Positions 52,534 through 52,558 of a DNA stretch of 52,558 nucleotides are shown here, piece by piece; the first letter of the stretch is position 1, and each line of letters begins with the position of its first letter. The stretch lies in contig NZ_JAUTXR010000111.1 in NCBI RefSeq assembly GCF_030658505.1, forward strand, positions 1-52,558. The letters are read 5' to 3'. The notes beneath the pieces are model-generated. The model was given only the letters and a program-made list of their open reading frames with translations, did no database searches and was not told where the DNA came from. Source of the stretch: Stenotrophomonas raiganjensis (SeqCode). Lineage in GTDB: Bacteria; Pseudomonadota; Gammaproteobacteria; Xanthomonadales; Xanthomonadaceae. The position numbers and the translations under genes were made by a program.

Positions 52534-52558
52534 ATGAGCCTGCTGGCCTGGATCGGGA
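52534..52558 (+). CDS. Start of a gene cut by the window edge, small membrane protein likely
   Basis: Eight codons beginning MSLLAWIG, preceded by GGGGAGGGG, a strong ribosome-binding site. The opening resembles the GlsB/YeaQ/YmgE small membrane proteins, but eight residues are too few to be sure. Confidence 0.5.

Noticed and set aside
50315..52534. A minus-strand open frame of over 700 codons opposite slt
   Set aside because: It is the shadow of the lytic transglycosylase gene; it has no ribosome-binding site or recognisable domain.

Overview
The window reads as a chromosomal segment of a Stenotrophomonas species, most likely the S. maltophilia group. The evidence is uniformly high GC with G/C-ending codons, gene content typical of Xanthomonadaceae, and many small palindromes whose stem is preceded by GTAG (read as CTAC on the other strand). 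That is the signature of the SMAG/REP elements described in S. maltophilia. I see no tRNA, rRNA, CRISPR array, prophage or insertion sequence. Most of the window is ordinary core and accessory metabolism, with about fifty protein genes.

Layout. 0-7.2 kb: a QEGLA/DUF1704 putative metalloprotease, the ribosome GTPase rsgA, an AlaA-type aminotransferase followed by a GDSL hydrolase and a methyltransferase, a membrane polysaccharide deacetylase, and a three-domain glutaredoxin/A-type/rhodanese protein. 7.2-13.5 kb: a DUF924 gene behind a short AMP nucleosidase, a translationally coupled pair of secreted amidohydrolases (the second has lost its metal ligands), a GSTK/DsbA-fold protein and DegV. 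13.5-18.7 kb: a tripartite MFS efflux pump behind a LysR regulator. 18.8-21.2 kb: a universal stress protein and a membrane diguanylate cyclase.

21.4-24.1 kb is the glutathione-dependent formaldehyde detoxification operon frmR-frmA-yqcC-like-fghA, with a clear FrmR operator. 24.1-32.6 kb holds several regulator/enzyme pairs: LysR with an Old Yellow Enzyme, TetR with a 2,4-diacetylphloroglucinol-hydrolase-like protein, and LysR with a zinc alcohol dehydrogenase. It also holds a membrane-anchored unknown protein with a 45-codon gene just upstream of it. 32.6-37.3 kb: gshA, a VIT1/CCC1 transporter coupled to an AraC regulator, a 0.6 kb composite inverted repeat and a secreted metallo-beta-lactamase-fold protein.

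37.4-41.4 kb is the engB / cytochrome c4 / dsbA / lipoprotein-dsbA / EEP-hydrolase cluster, an envelope thiol and electron-transfer neighbourhood. 41.5-50.3 kb: an RhtA-like exporter with an AsnC/Lrp regulator, two convergent TonB-dependent receptors (one with a Fur-box-like site), an AT-richer patch with an unknown secreted protein, and a solo ExbD. The window ends with a soluble lytic transglycosylase and the first codons of another gene.

The observations I would pursue first are: (1) a GTAG element that has become coding sequence in the signal peptide of the second amidohydrolase, and GTAG motifs that supply the TAG stop codon of several genes; (2) the loss of every recognisable metal ligand in that coupled amidohydrolase; (3) the Grx/A-type/rhodanese fusion whose A-type domain has no cysteines; (4) the composite inverted repeat at 35.7-36.2 kb; (5) the small gene at 26.9-27.0 kb. 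All assignments are from reading the sequence; no database search was run.
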